Of a stretch of 6,044 nucleotides of DNA, positions 4,933-6,044 are shown one piece after another. Where the stretch lies: contig CAMAQU010000110.1 in the NCBI GenBank assembly GCA_945860425.1, positions 1 through 6,044 on the forward strand, written 5' to 3'. The notes below the pieces were generated by a model that did not search any database, was not told the DNA's origin, and worked only from the letters and a program-made list of their open reading frames with translations. Position 1 is the first letter of the stretch, and each line of letters starts with the position of its first letter. Origin of the DNA: Sphingomonas paucimobilis. GTDB lineage: Bacteria; Pseudomonadota; Alphaproteobacteria; Sphingomonadales; Sphingomonadaceae. Made by a program: the position numbers and the translations under genes.

Positions 4933-5664
4933 ATGAGCGAAAAGGTTTCCTTCGGATACGATGATATCGATGCTGACGAAAAGGTAGAGCGCGTGGGCGC
5001 CGTCTTTTCCAGCGTGGCCAAAAACTATGACGTCATGAACGACGCCATGTCAGGCGGGATGCACCGGCTGTGGAAGGATCGCTTCGTCAACCGCGTGAAG
5101 CCGCGGGCCGGGGAAATGATCCTCGATATGGCGGGCGGCACGGGCGATATTGCCTTTCGCATGCAGGCGCATGACGCTTTGGTCACTGTTGCCGACATTA
5201 ACCCTGACATGCTGGCCGTGGGCATGGAACGCGCCGAAGACCGCGACATTGGCGGCCTTAGCTGGTCAGAACAAAATGCCGAAAAGCTGAGCTTCGATAG
5301 CAATAGCTTTGATGCTTATACAATTGCGTTTGGCATTCGGAACGTCACCCATATTGATCAGGCCCTGAAAGAGGCGCACCGCGTGTTGAAGCGTGGCGGC
5401 CGTTTCTTCTGCCTCGAATTCTCGACCACGACCTGGCCCGGATTTTCCGAGGTTTATGATTTTTATTCGCACAAGATTGTGCCGAGGGTCGGGCAACTCA
5501 TCGCCGGCGATGCCGACAGCTATCGCTATTTGATCGAATCGATCCGTCGCTTCCCAGACATGCCGCGATTTGAGGGGATGATCCGCGACGCGGGCTTCGT
5601 CCAAACGCGGGTAGAGCCGATCTTGGGCGGGCTGGTTGCCATTCACAGCGGTTGGAAGATTTGA
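4933..5664 (+). CDS. ubiE: Ubiquinone biosynthesis C-methyltransferase UbiE
   Basis: S-adenosylmethionine-dependent methyltransferase that C-methylates the 2-polyprenyl-6-methoxy-benzoquinol ring in ubiquinone synthesis (and demethylmenaquinol in organisms that make menaquinone). It has 243 aa, in the normal range. The Rossmann SAM motif LDMAGGTGDIAFR (64-76) is clear, with acidic ADINPDML (87-94) for the ribose. Both UbiE family signatures are visible: YDVMNDAMSGGMHRLWK (32-48) and RVLKRGGRFFCLEFS (150-164). The C-terminus VAIHSGWKI is typical. The start is ATG 4933, preceded by AGAGG (4921-4925) at 7 nt; a TTG at 4915 in the same frame is less likely because it has no such site and adds unconserved residues. 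It leads the ubiE-ubiB unit, with a 4-nt stop/start overlap into ubiB. Confidence 0.97.
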   Translation: MSEKVSFGYDDIDADEKVERVGAVFSSVAKNYDVMNDAMSGGMHRLWKDRFVNRVKPRAGEMILDMAGGTGDIAFRMQAHDALVTVADINPDMLAVGMERAEDRDIGGLSWSEQNAEKLSFDSNSFDAYTIAFGIRNVTHIDQALKEAHRVLKRGGRFFCLEFSTTTWPGFSEVYDFYSHKIVPRVGQLIAGDADSYRYLIESIRRFPDMPRFEGMIRDAGFVQTRVEPILGGLVAIHSGWKI

Positions 5665-6044
5665 CCTCCCGCGTCATCCATTTCTGGCGGCTGCTGAAAT
5701 GGGGCCGCATTTTGGCGCGCAATGGCGCGTTGCTGGGTATTGAGCGCAGCCCGGCATCCCCGGCGGGTCTGCGCCGCATCGCACGCCTCGCCCGACTGGG
5801 CGCATTTCTGCCGAAACAGCCAGATTATGCCGGGGCATTTGAGAAAATTGGCCCGGCGGCCATCAAGCTTGGTCAGACGCTCGCAACTCGCCCTGATCTC
5901 GTCGGAGAAGAGGCGGCCCGCGATCTCCTTCGGCTGCAAGATACTCTGCCTGCCCTTCCCTTTGGAAAGGTGCGCGCGGCGGTTGAGCAATCGCTTGGCG
6001 TGCCGCTGGAAACGCTATTTCAATCCGTTGACCCCGATCCCGTG
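5661..6044 (+). CDS. ubiB: UbiB, ABC1/ADCK-type atypical kinase-like protein of ubiquinone synthesis, 3' end cut by window
   Basis: Member of the UbiB/ADCK3 family, membrane-associated ATPase-like proteins required for ubiquinone synthesis. The 128 visible residues carry the family-defining KxGQ motif (K69-L70-G71-Q72) in GPAAIKLGQTLATRPDL, followed by LLRLQDTLPALPF, both highly typical. The ExD motif, the Ala-rich loop and the rest of the kinase-like core lie beyond the window; full-length proteins are about 500-550 aa. The best start is TTG 5661, which overlaps the ubiE stop as TTGA and gives an N-terminus MTSRVIHFWRLLKWGR of the usual alphaproteobacterial type. No ATG or GTG suits, though a TTG at 5652 is possible. 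GGAAG (5654-5658) is very close to the start, so translational coupling to ubiE is likely. The frame is open to the window end. Confidence 0.93.
   Translation, partial: MTSRVIHFWRLLKWGRILARNGALLGIERSPASPAGLRRIARLARLGAFLPKQPDYAGAFEKIGPAAIKLGQTLATRPDLVGEEAARDLLRLQDTLPALPFGKVRAAVEQSLGVPLETLFQSVDPDPV

Overview
The window looks like a chromosomal segment of an alphaproteobacterium, most likely a sphingomonad (Sphingomonadales). The grounds are the style of the proteins (UbiE, UbiB and DnaA all read as alphaproteobacterial) and the gene neighbourhood dnaA / rpsT / mutM / ubiE-ubiB, which I recall as common in alphaproteobacteria. By eye the genes are moderately GC-rich, with one clearly AT-rich intergenic stretch. 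All real genes are core or housekeeping genes; I see no insertion sequence, phage gene, CRISPR array, tRNA or rRNA.

Left part, transcribed rightward: the 3' three-quarters of an MFS transporter related to the lysophospholipid flippase LplT (cut by the window edge). Then comes an iron-storage pair: bfd (2Fe-2S bacterioferritin-associated ferredoxin) and bfr (haem bacterioferritin). Bfr stores ferric iron after ferroxidase oxidation, and Bfd delivers electrons to release it. Upstream of bfd sit two tandem Fur-box-like sites 23 bp apart, suggesting iron control.

Middle part, transcribed leftward: dnaA converges on bfr, with a GC-rich inverted repeat at the junction. Upstream of dnaA is a roughly 350-bp gene-free region with an AT-rich core. 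It carries a dense cluster of GANTC sites (eight within about 200 bp, four of them in 32 bp), the recognition sequence of the alphaproteobacterial cell-cycle methyltransferase CcrM. This is the most interesting signal in the window, because it suggests that dnaA expression, or a replication-related event, responds to methylation state. The region is bounded on the right by a textbook intrinsic terminator of rpsT. rpsT (ribosomal protein S20) and mutM (formamidopyrimidine-DNA glycosylase) lie upstream in the same orientation.

Right part, transcribed rightward: ubiE (ubiquinone C-methyltransferase) starts only 46 bp from the divergent mutM start. It overlaps by 4 nt the start of ubiB (ABC1/ADCK atypical kinase-like protein of ubiquinone synthesis), which runs off the window. 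ubiE-ubiB form a translationally linked ubiquinone unit.

No wholly undescribed system is evident. The noteworthy items are the GANTC cluster upstream of dnaA, the tandem Fur-like sites, an atypical CxC pair in the MutM zinc finger, and a Ser in place of the first glycine of the DnaA P-loop.
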